Origin: Niabella aurantiaca DSM 17617
GTDB taxonomy: Bacteria; Bacteroidota; Bacteroidia; Chitinophagales; Chitinophagaceae
Direction of reading: 5' to 3'
Length of the DNA: 64,000 nt
NCBI RefSeq assembly: GCF_000374125.1
Contig: NZ_KB893625.1
Coordinates: 124,001-188,000, forward strand
Below the pieces are notes generated by a model. The model did no database searches. It was not told the DNA's origin and saw only the letters and a program-made list of their open reading frames with translations. Numbering within the stretch: the stretch's first letter is position 1; the number at the start of each line of letters is the position of its first letter. The position numbers were made by a program, and so were the translations under genes. Positions 36,908-44,909 of this stretch are shown here, piece after piece.

Positions 36908-37600
36908 TCAGTGAATGGCATTTAAATAGGAGCTTAAGTGGCTGATCATTTTTTTACGGAACGTATCCGGGGTCCCTTTTTTTAAGGTATTCAGCAGATC
37001 CCGGTGCGTGATCCCTTCGTTTTTTGGAGGAACAGCAGGTCCCAGATGGTATTCCCTGTATACATGATTGAAAAGGGGGATCAACATTTTTTGGAATTGC
37101 AGCAGGGTGTCGTTTCCAGAGATCTTATATAAGGTCGAGTGAAAGTCCACTTCGTATTTTACGAACTCGGCCATGTTGGCGGAGTGTTCTTCTTTATTGA
37201 CAATAGCCTCCAGTTCTTTAATGCTCTCGGGCGTTTTTCGTTTGAACAAAATTTCACTGATCCCGATCTCCAGGATCAGCCGGAGCTCAAAAATATCTTT
37301 GAGTGTTTTTTCCGTCAGCAATTTGGGCGTCATGATCTTTTCCATATTCACAAAAAGACTGGGGCTGACGATGATCATGCCTCTGTTCTTTCTGCTTTCG
37401 ATAATGCCCAGCGTTCTGAACCGGGACAGTGCTTCCCGGATGGCTGTACGGCTGACACCCAGTGATTTTGCGAGTTCGGTTTCCTTTGGCAGGGAATCTC
37501 CGGGCTGTAAGTTGGACTTTTCAAGGTAATCCTGCAACGTTTTCTCAATCTTGTCTACCTGGGTCAGGGTTTCTATTGGTTTTAAAAAGATTTCTTCCAT
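36908..37600 (-). CDS. GntR-family regulator, FadR subfamily (FCD domain)
   Basis: Transcriptional regulator of 230 residues. The winged helix-turn-helix spans about 12-78 (LQPGDSLPKETELAKSLGVS, RTAIREALSRFRTLGIIES). The helical FCD ligand domain covers about 95-228 (DIFELRLILEIGISEILF; YEVDFHSTLYKISGNDTLL; THRDLLNTLKKG). The aspartate and histidines of FCD proteins that bind a metal and a carboxylate ligand appear to be present, so an organic acid or sugar acid effector is likely. It is divergent from the sialidase-like gene. A candidate operator lies upstream of it, and similar elements precede two operons of the cluster, so it is probably their repressor and autoregulated. Confidence 0.93.
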   Translation of the reverse strand: MEEIFLKPIETLTQVDKIEKTLQDYLEKSNLQPGDSLPKETELAKSLGVSRTAIREALSRFRTLGIIESRKNRGMIIVSPSLFVNMEKIMTPKLLTEKTLKDIFELRLILEIGISEILFKRKTPESIKELEAIVNKEEHSANMAEFVKYEVDFHSTLYKISGNDTLLQFQKMLIPLFNHVYREYHLGPAVPPKNEGITHRDLLNTLKKGTPDTFRKKMISHLSSYLNAIH

Positions 37601-37675
37601 ATATAATGAATGGTTATGTAGTCAAACCTGGTAAAGGTATAATATTCTGGATTAAAAATTCGACATCTGTATATG

Positions 37676-37690
37676 AAAAGTATGACATAT
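37676..37690 (-). promoter_or_regulatory. Candidate FadR-type operator upstream of the regulator gene
   Basis: Read on the - strand the site is ATATGTCATACTTTT, with the GT-N3-AC core of GntR/FadR operators. It lies 76 bases before the regulator start codon and shares ATATGTCRTAC with the site at 57007. A TACTTTTC on the same strand overlaps it and may be an imperfect -7 box. This suggests autoregulation. Confidence 0.5.
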
Positions 37691-37902
37691 TTAAGATTCG
37701 GATAGGGGATCTTCCTGTTTAAGTCTTCTGATCAATAGTTTATATGCCCCGCTTCGCACCCGGATATCGGGATAAAATTATTTAAAGGTTTTTAACAGGC
37801 CGCCCGGTAGAGCTCAAAAATCATATGGCCGGGTTTTACCGGCAGACAGCCCGGGCCAGTCATGTAAAGGCGTTATGCCGGTAATATGAATCAAAGGAAA
37901 GC

Positions 37903-37933
37903 ATAAAGCAGCTGTCTCCTGAAGCTGCTTTAT
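37903..37933. repeat. Perfect 11-base inverted repeat
   Basis: ATAAAGCAGCT (37903-37913) and AGCTGCTTTAT (37923-37933) are exact reverse complements around a 9-base loop. No long U-tract follows on either strand. It could be a regulatory hairpin, a weak bidirectional terminator insulating the divergent genes, or a protein-binding palindrome. Confidence 0.5.
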
Positions 37934-38186
37934 AGCGTATTGTCGTTCCGAGCTCCGGCCCGGACGGGTCTTTCAGCATCTAGGGGCGGATAACCATCTT
38001 TAGATGCCGGAACAATCCCGGGCTTTGCATAGCCATCCGGTTAAAAAACAGGGCTACCCCCGTATAATGTACACCTTGCACAGGTCCGTAGTGCAGAGCG
38101 GCCGGGAAGACAAAGCTGGACAATTTCAGTGTCCGTTAACGCGGTACGCATCATGGGGAGCGAAAAATTATTTTTTCAAAAATGAA

Positions 38187-38213
38187 TTTGTATTGAATAT
38201 AATTGTACATTTG
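38187..38213 (+). promoter_or_regulatory. Candidate promoter of the sialidase-like gene
   Basis: TACATTTG (38206-38213) matches the TAnnTTTG box. A TTTG (38187-38190) stands 15 bases before it, slightly shorter than the usual spacing. The predicted start of transcription falls inside the operator-like site at 38216-38230. The start codon is 48 bases after the box. Confidence 0.5.
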
Positions 38214-38215
38214 AA

Positions 38216-38230
38216 ATATGTAAGACTTAT
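38216..38230 (+). promoter_or_regulatory. Candidate FadR-type operator at the sialidase-like promoter
   Basis: ATATGTAAGACTTAT has the GT-N3-AC core and begins exactly 2 bases after the TACATTTG box. The promoter at 56997 shows the same arrangement. Repressor bound here would cover the transcription start. Confidence 0.5.
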
Positions 38231-38261
38231 TAATTTAATAACTATTCATACTTTATTTTTT

Positions 38262-39359
38262 ATGAGAAAGACGATCTGCTTGTTTCTATTTTCTCTGTTG
38301 CTGGCGCAAAGCGATGCGCAAACATTTGCCAATGTAAAGGTCCGCTACCCGTATCAGCTGCTTTTCTCAACCGCGCGCGATAAAGTCAACCAGTTTTGCA
38401 TCCCTTCCCTGGTCACTACCTCTAAGGGAACATTGATCGCAGTGGTTGATGCCCGCATCGATAAGCCGGGTGATGCCCCCAACAATATCGACCTGATGAT
38501 GCGCCGGAGTGTGGACAATGGAAAGACCTGGTCGGAGATCAAAACAATTGTGGATTTTCCCGGAAAGAATGCCGCCGCCGATGCCAGCATGGTGGTGGAC
38601 CGGTACACCGGGCTGATCTGGCTGGCCTATGATCGTTGTGAGGCGAACCCCCAGGGCCAGATGGGCCGCATCATTACCACGGAGCTCATCTATAGTAAGG
38701 ACGACGGTCTTACCTGGTCCAAACCCCTGAAGCTGGATCACCTGATTAAGAATAAAAAATTCTGGCTGCAGAATGCACCCGGCAGGGGGCTTTATACTAC
38801 TACAGGGATCATTGTATTTCCCATGTATGCCATTGAAGGGGAGTTTAACTATCCGGTGCGGAAACAAACGGTCCTGGTGTATTCCACCAATCACGGAAAT
38901 TCCTGGTCATTGAGCAACCCGGTTGGAGATAATAACGTAGAGGCCCAGATAGCGAATCTCATGGGGGGGAAAATTTTGTGCAATATGAGAAGGCCGGACG
39001 GGGAAGGGTATCGGCAGGTATCCACCACTTCGGACCTGGGCCAGACCTGGACCCCTGTTTATACGGATTCTGTACTGATCGATCCGGGTTGTATGGGCAG
39101 CCTGCTGGACTGGCATACCAATGAAAGAGCATTGATCCTTTTTTCAAATCCCGCCGATACGCTGATGCGCCGCAACCTTGTATTACGGGCCAGTAAGAAT
39201 GAAGGAAAGACCTGGTATAAGACTATTTCCATTCACCCCGGGTGGGCGGCTTATTCCTGTATGACGCAACTCGCCAATGGAAATATCGGGATGCTCTATG
39301 AGGCCGATCACCGGAGGGCCCTGCTCTATATTGAAATTCCCTATAAAGACCTGCTTTGA
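38262..39359 (+). CDS. GH33 sialidase-like protein with FRIP arginine replaced by cysteine
   Basis: Secreted six-bladed propeller protein of 365 residues from the ATG at 38262 (MRKTICLFLFSLLLAQSDAQ, a signal peptide). The frame extends upstream to 38004 but without protein-like sequence. At least five Asp-box motifs are present (SVDNGKTW, SKDDGLTW, STNHGNSW, TSDLGQTW, SKNEGKTW). The region IPSLVTTSKGTLIAVVDAR, then DKPGDAPNNID, is strongly GH33 sialidase-like. NMRRPDGEGYRQV, RRNLVLRAS and AYSCMTQLANGNIGMLYE correspond to the later arginines and the tyrosine nucleophile. However, the FRIP/YRIP motif reads FCIP: the first triad arginine is Cys46 (TGC at 38397). True sialidase activity is thus doubtful and specificity may be altered. 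It is the first gene of the large cluster. Confidence 0.9.
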   Translation: MRKTICLFLFSLLLAQSDAQTFANVKVRYPYQLLFSTARDKVNQFCIPSLVTTSKGTLIAVVDARIDKPGDAPNNIDLMMRRSVDNGKTWSEIKTIVDFPGKNAAADASMVVDRYTGLIWLAYDRCEANPQGQMGRIITTELIYSKDDGLTWSKPLKLDHLIKNKKFWLQNAPGRGLYTTTGIIVFPMYAIEGEFNYPVRKQTVLVYSTNHGNSWSLSNPVGDNNVEAQIANLMGGKILCNMRRPDGEGYRQVSTTSDLGQTWTPVYTDSVLIDPGCMGSLLDWHTNERALILFSNPADTLMRRNLVLRASKNEGKTWYKTISIHPGWAAYSCMTQLANGNIGMLYEADHRRALLYIEIPYKDLL

Positions 39360-39392
39360 TCTTGAAGCCGGTACGCGATAAATGATTGCCAT

Positions 39393-40529
39393 ATGAAAAG
39401 AAAAATGATCCTGTTGCTGGTCATGAAGCTACATGCCTTCCTCATCTGGGCACAACCGCCGGATCCCTTAAAGTGGTGGAACCCGGAAGAAAATACGTAC
39501 CCCGTGATCGAGGGGAGGAGATGGCCCAATCATGAAATGAAATCCTTTTATAGCAGGTTACCGGCCCGTGCTGAAAAGCTGGTCAGAACACCGGTATGGG
39601 GCCTGTCGCGGAATGCGGCCGGACTGATCATCCGGTTTAAAACGAATGCAAAACAACTCACGGTCCGGTACGCGGTAACAAGCCGTTTGAATATGCCCCA
39701 TTTTTCTTCAACGGGCGCAAGCGGCCTCGACCTGTATTCCTTAAATGCAGAAGGCCGGTGGAACTGGTCACCGGGCGGGTTTTCCTTTGGCGATACCATT
39801 ACCTACCGGTACGATCTTAGCGGTAACGAGGGCGATCCCCAACGTGTTTTTGTACTCTATTTGCCCACCTACAATACCGTTAAATGGCTCCGGATCGGCG
39901 TGCCCCGGGAGGCGTCCTTTACACCGCTGGAAGCCCGGAAAGAGCGGCCGGTTATTGTTTACGGAACCTCTGTTACACAGGGCGCCTGCGCCTCAAGACC
40001 TGGTATGGCCTGGCCTTCGATTGTGGGTCGCCGGCTGAACTGGCCGTTCATCAACCTTGGCTTTTCGGGTAACGGTACTTTGGATAAAGAGATGATCGAT
40101 CTGATCAATGAAGTAGATGCCAAAGCGGTGATCCTCGATTGCGTGGCCAATTTGCTGATAAAAAAATATCCGCTGGCAGAAGTGAAAAAAAGGATCATGG
40201 AATCGGTAAAAAGCATCCGGTCCAAACACCCGTTGACCCCGGTGCTTTTGGCGGCTTTCCCCGGCATTCATCCGGACCGGCTGGATAAAAAATGGGGGGC
40301 AGAAGTGGCGGAAATAAACCAGACCCTGAACGAAGCCTATGCGCTCCTTAAAAAACAGGGCGTCAAAAATCTATACCTGCTCACGGCCGGTGAAATGCAT
40401 ATGGGTTTTGAGGATACCGTAGATTATGCGCATGCAACAGACCTGGGGTTGCTGCATTATGCGCAGGCATTTGAAAAGGCGCTGCGTTCGATATTTAACA
40501 AACCAGCCGGTTACCTGGCTGCCGACTGA
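39393..40529 (+). CDS. Secreted SGNH/GDSL-type esterase
   Basis: Predicted exported hydrolase of 378 residues with a short signal peptide (LLLVMKLHAFLIWAQ). An N-terminal beta-domain (about 45-185) precedes the SGNH core. Block I is VYGTSVTQGACASRPG with the serine of GTS as candidate nucleophile. Block II is LGFSGNGTLDKEM, and the Asp-His pair is in DYAHATDLG. The RPGM stretch and the N-terminal domain mark it as a paralogue of the enzyme at 25601. It lies 33 bases after the sialidase-like gene and may remove O-acyl groups from the same substrate, as sialate O-acetylesterases do. Confidence 0.87.
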   Translation: MKRKMILLLVMKLHAFLIWAQPPDPLKWWNPEENTYPVIEGRRWPNHEMKSFYSRLPARAEKLVRTPVWGLSRNAAGLIIRFKTNAKQLTVRYAVTSRLNMPHFSSTGASGLDLYSLNAEGRWNWSPGGFSFGDTITYRYDLSGNEGDPQRVFVLYLPTYNTVKWLRIGVPREASFTPLEARKERPVIVYGTSVTQGACASRPGMAWPSIVGRRLNWPFINLGFSGNGTLDKEMIDLINEVDAKAVILDCVANLLIKKYPLAEVKKRIMESVKSIRSKHPLTPVLLAAFPGIHPDRLDKKWGAEVAEINQTLNEAYALLKKQGVKNLYLLTAGEMHMGFEDTVDYAHATDLGLLHYAQAFEKALRSIFNKPAGYLAAD

Positions 40530-40629
40530 TAAAAATTTACAGCATGTTTTCTTCCGGTAAAGGATTGGCACTTCTATCGATTTTGAAGGTACATGCAATA
40601 ACGGATTATAAAAATAAAAACAAATACTC

Positions 40630-41496
40630 ATGAAATCTCAGAAACTGGAAGGTGTCATTATTGCAATGCCTACCCCCTTATTGGAAAATGAGGACATTGA
40701 CATTCAATCCTTACACGGGTTGATTGATTATTGCGTAGACGAAGGGGCGAACGGCATCATGCTGGCGGGAACAATGGGAGAGGGACCGGCCATGATCGAT
40801 TCTCAAAAATACCTGCTGATTGAAGCAGCTATGGAGCATACCAAAGGAAGGGTGCCCATTTTGGCAACGGTTCCCTGCGCGTCTACCCGCAGGTGTCTCA
40901 AAGATGTGGAGGTGGCCAATCAGGCGAAGGTCGACTATATTGTCTGCACGTCTCCCTTTTATTACAAATATCCGGATCCCCAGAGTTTGATTGATCACCT
41001 TACCCGGATTGCCGAAAATACGGATGTGCCCATGATATTTTATAACGCTTCGGGATTTACCAATAATCCCGTAGATGTAGACACGATGGAAACGATCTTA
41101 AATATGGAAAAGGTGCGGGGCGTTAAGGATTCCAGTGCTAATTTCACCAATTTTGTAGAGCTGCTGCGGCGTTATCCGGATCGCTCAGACCGGCCCGGAT
41201 GCATCATGCAGGGAGACGAGTCCGTATTTGATATCAGTTTGCTTATGGGAGCGGATGGTGTGGTATCCGGCGGAGGAATTACGTCGATCAAACTCCTGCT
41301 GGAATTATACAGTGCCGGCTCCGCTGGCGATAAAGGCCGGGCCATTGAATGCCAGCGGTTATTTTACCGGCATCTTTCAGAACTGTTAATGCCGAACCCG
41401 CAACGTAACTGGATGTTCAATATCAAGAAAAAATTATCCAGTATGGGCGTGATTCCGAATGCTTTTGCCACAGCGCCTTTTATGATGAACTCCTGA
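40630..41496 (+). CDS. DHDPS/N-acetylneuraminate lyase-family aldolase (first copy)
   Basis: Pyruvate-dependent class I aldolase of 288 residues with a TIM barrel. The dihydrodipicolinate synthase-family motif LAGTMGEG, the catalytic tyrosine Tyr138 in FYNASG and the Schiff-base Lys166 in GVKDSS are all present. In catabolic clusters such enzymes cleave 2-keto-3-deoxy sugar acids or nonulosonates to pyruvate and an aldehyde. It lacks any lysine-biosynthesis neighbour, so a degradative role is likely. It differs clearly from the second copy at 46847, so the two probably act on different compounds. Confidence 0.9.
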   Translation: MKSQKLEGVIIAMPTPLLENEDIDIQSLHGLIDYCVDEGANGIMLAGTMGEGPAMIDSQKYLLIEAAMEHTKGRVPILATVPCASTRRCLKDVEVANQAKVDYIVCTSPFYYKYPDPQSLIDHLTRIAENTDVPMIFYNASGFTNNPVDVDTMETILNMEKVRGVKDSSANFTNFVELLRRYPDRSDRPGCIMQGDESVFDISLLMGADGVVSGGGITSIKLLLELYSAGSAGDKGRAIECQRLFYRHLSELLMPNPQRNWMFNIKKKLSSMGVIPNAFATAPFMMNS

Positions 41497-41503
41497 CGGA
41501 AAA

Positions 41504-41523
41504 GCTGCTCAGGAATGAGCAGC
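41504..41523 (+). repeat. Hairpin with GGAA tetraloop between the aldolase and kelch genes
   Basis: GCTGCTCA and TGAGCAGC are exact reverse complements around GGAA, a GNRA-type loop. It begins 8 bases after the aldolase stop. ATAATTT follows, not a U-run, so an RNA-stability or processing element is as likely as a terminator. Confidence 0.5.
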
Positions 41524-41568
41524 ATAATTTAGAAGTTAAAAACTAAAAAGAACCCAGTCAAATAGCTA

Positions 41569-42720
41569 ATGGTAAGTAAATGTCATAAACTGCTTCCGGT
41601 ACTGATGGTACTTGCTCCTCATTTTACCGTTCAGCAAAGTGCGGTGTTAACGGATACATTTCTATTTCAAAGGGCAAAATATATAAAACCATATGTGATG
41701 GAGGAAAAGCCAACTACCGCCGAAGTACAAAAAGCGGCATCCGGCGAAGGCGGGGCAGATGCATACAACAAGTCCACTGACCAGGACCGGCAACCCGGGA
41801 CGATGCCTGCTGCCGGCTTTACGGTTACTGAGGGCATCGAACTTCCCCCGCAATTGAAGCGTGGGGGGCATATCGGCGGAACCATCGGCGGGAAGGCCGT
41901 TGTAGTGGGCGGAACAGATTGGAATGATACAAAAACAGTTAAACACTGGTTGCAGAATGCAGCGGTGTTCGATCGTGATAAATGGGTACCGGGGCCTTCA
42001 TTACCCGGTCCGCTGGCCTATGCCATGTATGGATCCGATCCTACCGGGATCTATGTTGCAGGCGGCACGCCCGATGGAACGGTTTCGTCCCGCTCGGTGT
42101 ACCGGTTGCATTCCTTGGCCCCGGGTGCAGGCTGGGAATTGCTTCCTCCCCTGCCCGAAGCGTTAAGCTATGGTTCGGGAGCCATGTTAAATGGAAAATT
42201 CTATGTTGCCTGCGGTACCAATGGCCGGGAGAAGAGCAATCATATGTGGGTTTTGGATACCCGGAGCACTGGTACGCCGGCGTGGAAAAAATGCCCGCCG
42301 GTACCCGGACCGGCAAGGACCCTTTCTTTGCTCGTTGCTGATGGAAAGTACCTGTATTTACTGGGCGGGCTGCGTCATGAAGAACCGCTTACGGTCCTGA
42401 AAGATGCCTACCGGTATGATACCGGGAATGGTACCTGGGAGCAACTGCGGGACCTTCCGTTGGAAGGGTACGCATGGGCAGGGCAGCCTGTAGATGCAGG
42501 TCATCTCCTTATTACAGGAAGGGCATACGGAAAAATTGATACAGGCATCTGGTTACTTCGTTTAAAGGATATGTCGATGGAAAAGATCGGGGAAGCCGTG
42601 GGGCCGGCCACTACCGCTCCACTGATTAAAATAAATAATAAACAATGGTGGCTGGTTGGCGGTGAGCCGGATGCCAATAAGAACAGGACCGGGAAGGTCA
42701 CCATTATTACCTGTAAGTAG
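41569..42720 (+). CDS. Kelch-repeat protein, NanM-like (N-acetylneuraminate epimerase-like)
   Basis: Predicted beta-propeller of 383 residues. The N-terminus (LLPVLMVLAPHFTV) may be an export signal. A low-complexity linker (about 45-85) leads to kelch-type repeats with paired glycines and W/Y: IGGKAVVVGGTDWND, GIYVAGGTPDGTVS, GKFYVACGTNGREK, KYLYLLGGLRHEE and KQWWLVGGEPD. Periplasmic NanM, a sialic acid mutarotase, has this architecture. Next to a sialidase-like gene and an NAL-family aldolase, a mutarotase or sugar-acid isomerase role is plausible. I cannot confirm the catalytic residues. Confidence 0.75.
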   Translation: MVSKCHKLLPVLMVLAPHFTVQQSAVLTDTFLFQRAKYIKPYVMEEKPTTAEVQKAASGEGGADAYNKSTDQDRQPGTMPAAGFTVTEGIELPPQLKRGGHIGGTIGGKAVVVGGTDWNDTKTVKHWLQNAAVFDRDKWVPGPSLPGPLAYAMYGSDPTGIYVAGGTPDGTVSSRSVYRLHSLAPGAGWELLPPLPEALSYGSGAMLNGKFYVACGTNGREKSNHMWVLDTRSTGTPAWKKCPPVPGPARTLSLLVADGKYLYLLGGLRHEEPLTVLKDAYRYDTGNGTWEQLRDLPLEGYAWAGQPVDAGHLLITGRAYGKIDTGIWLLRLKDMSMEKIGEAVGPATTAPLIKINNKQWWLVGGEPDANKNRTGKVTIITCK

Positions 42721-42758
42721 CAGAAGGCTGATGAACCGGGCCGTTATATTAAAAATAG

Positions 42759-43760
42759 TTGATGATACGGAACTTTAAAATATATCTATGGCTGTTGGTT
42801 TTGACGGGTGTGGGGCTGAACGGCAGCGCAGAGGATTTAAAGCCCGGGGAATATCTGCCCGGTGCGGTTTTGAAAGCTGCCGGGGGCTGCCCCGTACCCT
42901 CTCAGGAACAGATCCGCGCATTTTGGAAAAGAACGCTTACCGGGCTTTCCAGGGTGCCTGTAGCAGCACAGGTGAAAAAACTAAAGGACTCATTGCCCTA
43001 TCAGGTATTTGCCATCACAGTACAAAGTCTGGACAGGATCCGTATCGCAGGGTATTTATCGGTTCCACGGCAGCAATCTGCAAAGCATGCCGGCTTTCCG
43101 GTGATCGTAAGTGCATCGGGTTACAGCGGCGATCAGGGCGTTCAGCTAAAAGAGTGTCTGAGAGGATATGCAATTTTGCAGGTATATCCCCGGGGGCAGG
43201 GCCCCTCTGAAAAATACTGGAAACCGGATGGTGATAAACTGTCCACGCATCTCAATACACCCGACGAAGCTTATTACCGGGGAGGGTATGCTGATGTGAT
43301 CCGGATGATCGATTATGTGGTTTCCAGGCCGGATATTGACAGCAGCCATATTGCTATGGTCAGTTCCAGTCAGGGTGGAGGTATTGCCCTGGCCGTGGCC
43401 GCGCTGGACCATCGCATCAAAGCGGTGGTGGCCCATGTCCCTTTTCTTTGTAATTTTCGCATGGCCGCTGCTATGCCGTCGCTGGTAAAGGCACTGCTGG
43501 ACCGGTCGCACAACAATAACGAACGGAGTTTGGCAACCCTGGATTATTTTGACCCCTTGCAGCTGGCAGACCGGATACAGATCCCGGTATTGATGAGCGC
43601 GGGTGGTGAGGACAAAACCTGCCCGATGGCTACCATTCAATCGGTATATGACCGGATCAGGAGCCGGAAGGAATTAAAGATCTATCCTGGTTTGAAGCAT
43701 GAGCCCAGCCGGGATTTTTACGAGCGCTGGTGGCCCTGGTTAAAAAGTAATTTTGTATAA
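42759..43760 (+). CDS. Acetylxylan esterase-like alpha/beta hydrolase (AXE1/CE7 type)
   Basis: Exported esterase of 333 residues with a signal peptide (IYLWLLVLTGVGLNGSA). The alpha/beta hydrolase fold shows YPRGQG, the nucleophile elbow SSSQGG with Ser204, the acid in SAGGEDKTCP and the base histidine in YPGLKHEPS. RGQ, SQGG and HE match carbohydrate esterase family 7, which deacetylates sugars and small acetylated molecules. It is the third candidate deacylating enzyme in this cluster, so the substrate is probably multiply acylated. Confidence 0.83.
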   Translation: MMIRNFKIYLWLLVLTGVGLNGSAEDLKPGEYLPGAVLKAAGGCPVPSQEQIRAFWKRTLTGLSRVPVAAQVKKLKDSLPYQVFAITVQSLDRIRIAGYLSVPRQQSAKHAGFPVIVSASGYSGDQGVQLKECLRGYAILQVYPRGQGPSEKYWKPDGDKLSTHLNTPDEAYYRGGYADVIRMIDYVVSRPDIDSSHIAMVSSSQGGGIALAVAALDHRIKAVVAHVPFLCNFRMAAAMPSLVKALLDRSHNNNERSLATLDYFDPLQLADRIQIPVLMSAGGEDKTCPMATIQSVYDRIRSRKELKIYPGLKHEPSRDFYERWWPWLKSNFV

Positions 43761-43901
43761 CATTCATCAGGGATCCATCCCTGTTCAAGAAGCAGGTAGT
43801 CGTGAAAGTAAATAAAAATAGGCCGGTCGATTCCTTTCATTCCAACGGGATGGGCCGTCAACAAATGACCCAACCATTATTTCAAATCGTATCAATTTTT
43901 G

Positions 43902-44900
43902 ATGCTGCGACGCTCAGCTGCAGCAATAAATACAATGAAGCAGCATATGGACGATAGGATAGAGATCTGCTCGGATGCGCCAGGTCTCCACGTGGTGATC
44001 CTTGCAGGTGTGCATGGCGATGAATATGAACCCATGCTTGCCGCTTCGGAGCTGGCACAGCGTCTGCCGGAACTGCTGGTTGCTGGAAAAGTGACGGTAG
44101 TGCCTGTTGTGAATCAAAGCGCCTACGGCCTGGCCGGCAGGTGCGGTGCCGATCAGCTGGACCTGGCCAGGATCTGCCCGGGTAAACCGGACGGATCGAT
44201 TTCTGAAAAGGCAGCTTTTCGCATCAGCTCGCTGGTCAGGACAGCAGACTATCTGGTAGATATGCATACCGGAGGAATGGTACATGATATCTGCCCCATG
44301 GCGGGATATTTGTTACACCCGGATGCCGGCATTCTGGAAAAGCAAAAGCGAATGGCCCTGATGTTCAGCATGCCTGTTATCTGGGGTACGGATCCACTAC
44401 CCAACGGAAGGACGCTTTCCGTGGCGCGGGACGCAAATATCCCGGCGGTATACCTGGAATATGGCGGCGGCAGCGGGCTCAGAAAAGAAGTAATTACAAA
44501 ATACCTGGAGGGAGTGCTGAATTTATTGCGGGATCTGAAAATGATTGCAGGTGCGGCGGTTGTTCCACCCGTTGAAAAGATCTTTTGGGTGGAAGACTTT
44601 AACAATGACAGCGGATCATTTCAGTCGAAAATGCCGTCGCCTGCCGGTGGAATATTCGTAACGGCACAGCAGCCGGGTGCAATGGTGAAAAAGGGCGCGC
44701 TCTTTGGAAAAGTAGCCGGTCCGGAAACCGGCGGTGTGGTGGAAGTAGCAGCCCCCTTTGACGGGATCGTACTGGCCGTGCGGGTAGCAGTAAGGGTGCA
44801 GCCGGGAGATGCGTTAGGGGCGATACTACCCGTAACGGAACCGGGCATGCGTACTATTCAGAAAGGTATGGAACATGCGGGCGATCCTTTAACAACGTAA
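43902..44900 (+). CDS. Succinylglutamate desuccinylase/aspartoacylase-family zinc deacylase
   Basis: Zinc-dependent amidohydrolase of about 332 residues. The metal-site motif LAGVHGDEYEP and the later DMHTGG are those of the AstE/AspA carboxypeptidase-like family. A C-terminal beta-rich part (GGIFVTAQQPGAMVKKGAL) resembles the biotinyl-like domain of DoeB-type deacetylases. I start at the ATG at 43902; later ATGs at 43935 and 43947 are possible and give a tighter N-terminus. Relatives remove N-acyl groups from amino acids or diamino acids. Here it may N-deacylate an amino-sugar-derived acid. No signal peptide, so it is cytoplasmic. Confidence 0.83.
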   Translation: MLRRSAAAINTMKQHMDDRIEICSDAPGLHVVILAGVHGDEYEPMLAASELAQRLPELLVAGKVTVVPVVNQSAYGLAGRCGADQLDLARICPGKPDGSISEKAAFRISSLVRTADYLVDMHTGGMVHDICPMAGYLLHPDAGILEKQKRMALMFSMPVIWGTDPLPNGRTLSVARDANIPAVYLEYGGGSGLRKEVITKYLEGVLNLLRDLKMIAGAAVVPPVEKIFWVEDFNNDSGSFQSKMPSPAGGIFVTAQQPGAMVKKGALFGKVAGPETGGVVEVAAPFDGIVLAVRVAVRVQPGDALGAILPVTEPGMRTIQKGMEHAGDPLTT

Positions 44901-44909
44901 TCAATAATT

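Larger units (their letters stand above)
37601..38261. other. Divergent control region between the FadR-type gene and the sialidase-like gene
   Basis: About 660 bases without a gene. It holds candidate operators at 37676-37690 and 38216-38230, a promoter at 38187-38213, and an 11-base perfect hairpin at 37903-37933. The remaining part (about 37940-38150) shows no feature I can name; the upstream extension of the sialidase-like frame from 38004 is not protein-like. Confidence 0.5.

Noticed and set aside
38004-38261. N-terminal extension of the sialidase-like gene
   Set aside because: The extension is not protein-like, crosses the promoter and operator candidates, and would bury the clear signal peptide that starts at 38262.
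43768-43783. Small palindrome CAGGGATCCATCCCTG before the zinc deacylase gene
   Set aside because: The 2-base loop and lack of a U-run make a terminator unlikely; it is too short and common to claim as a site.
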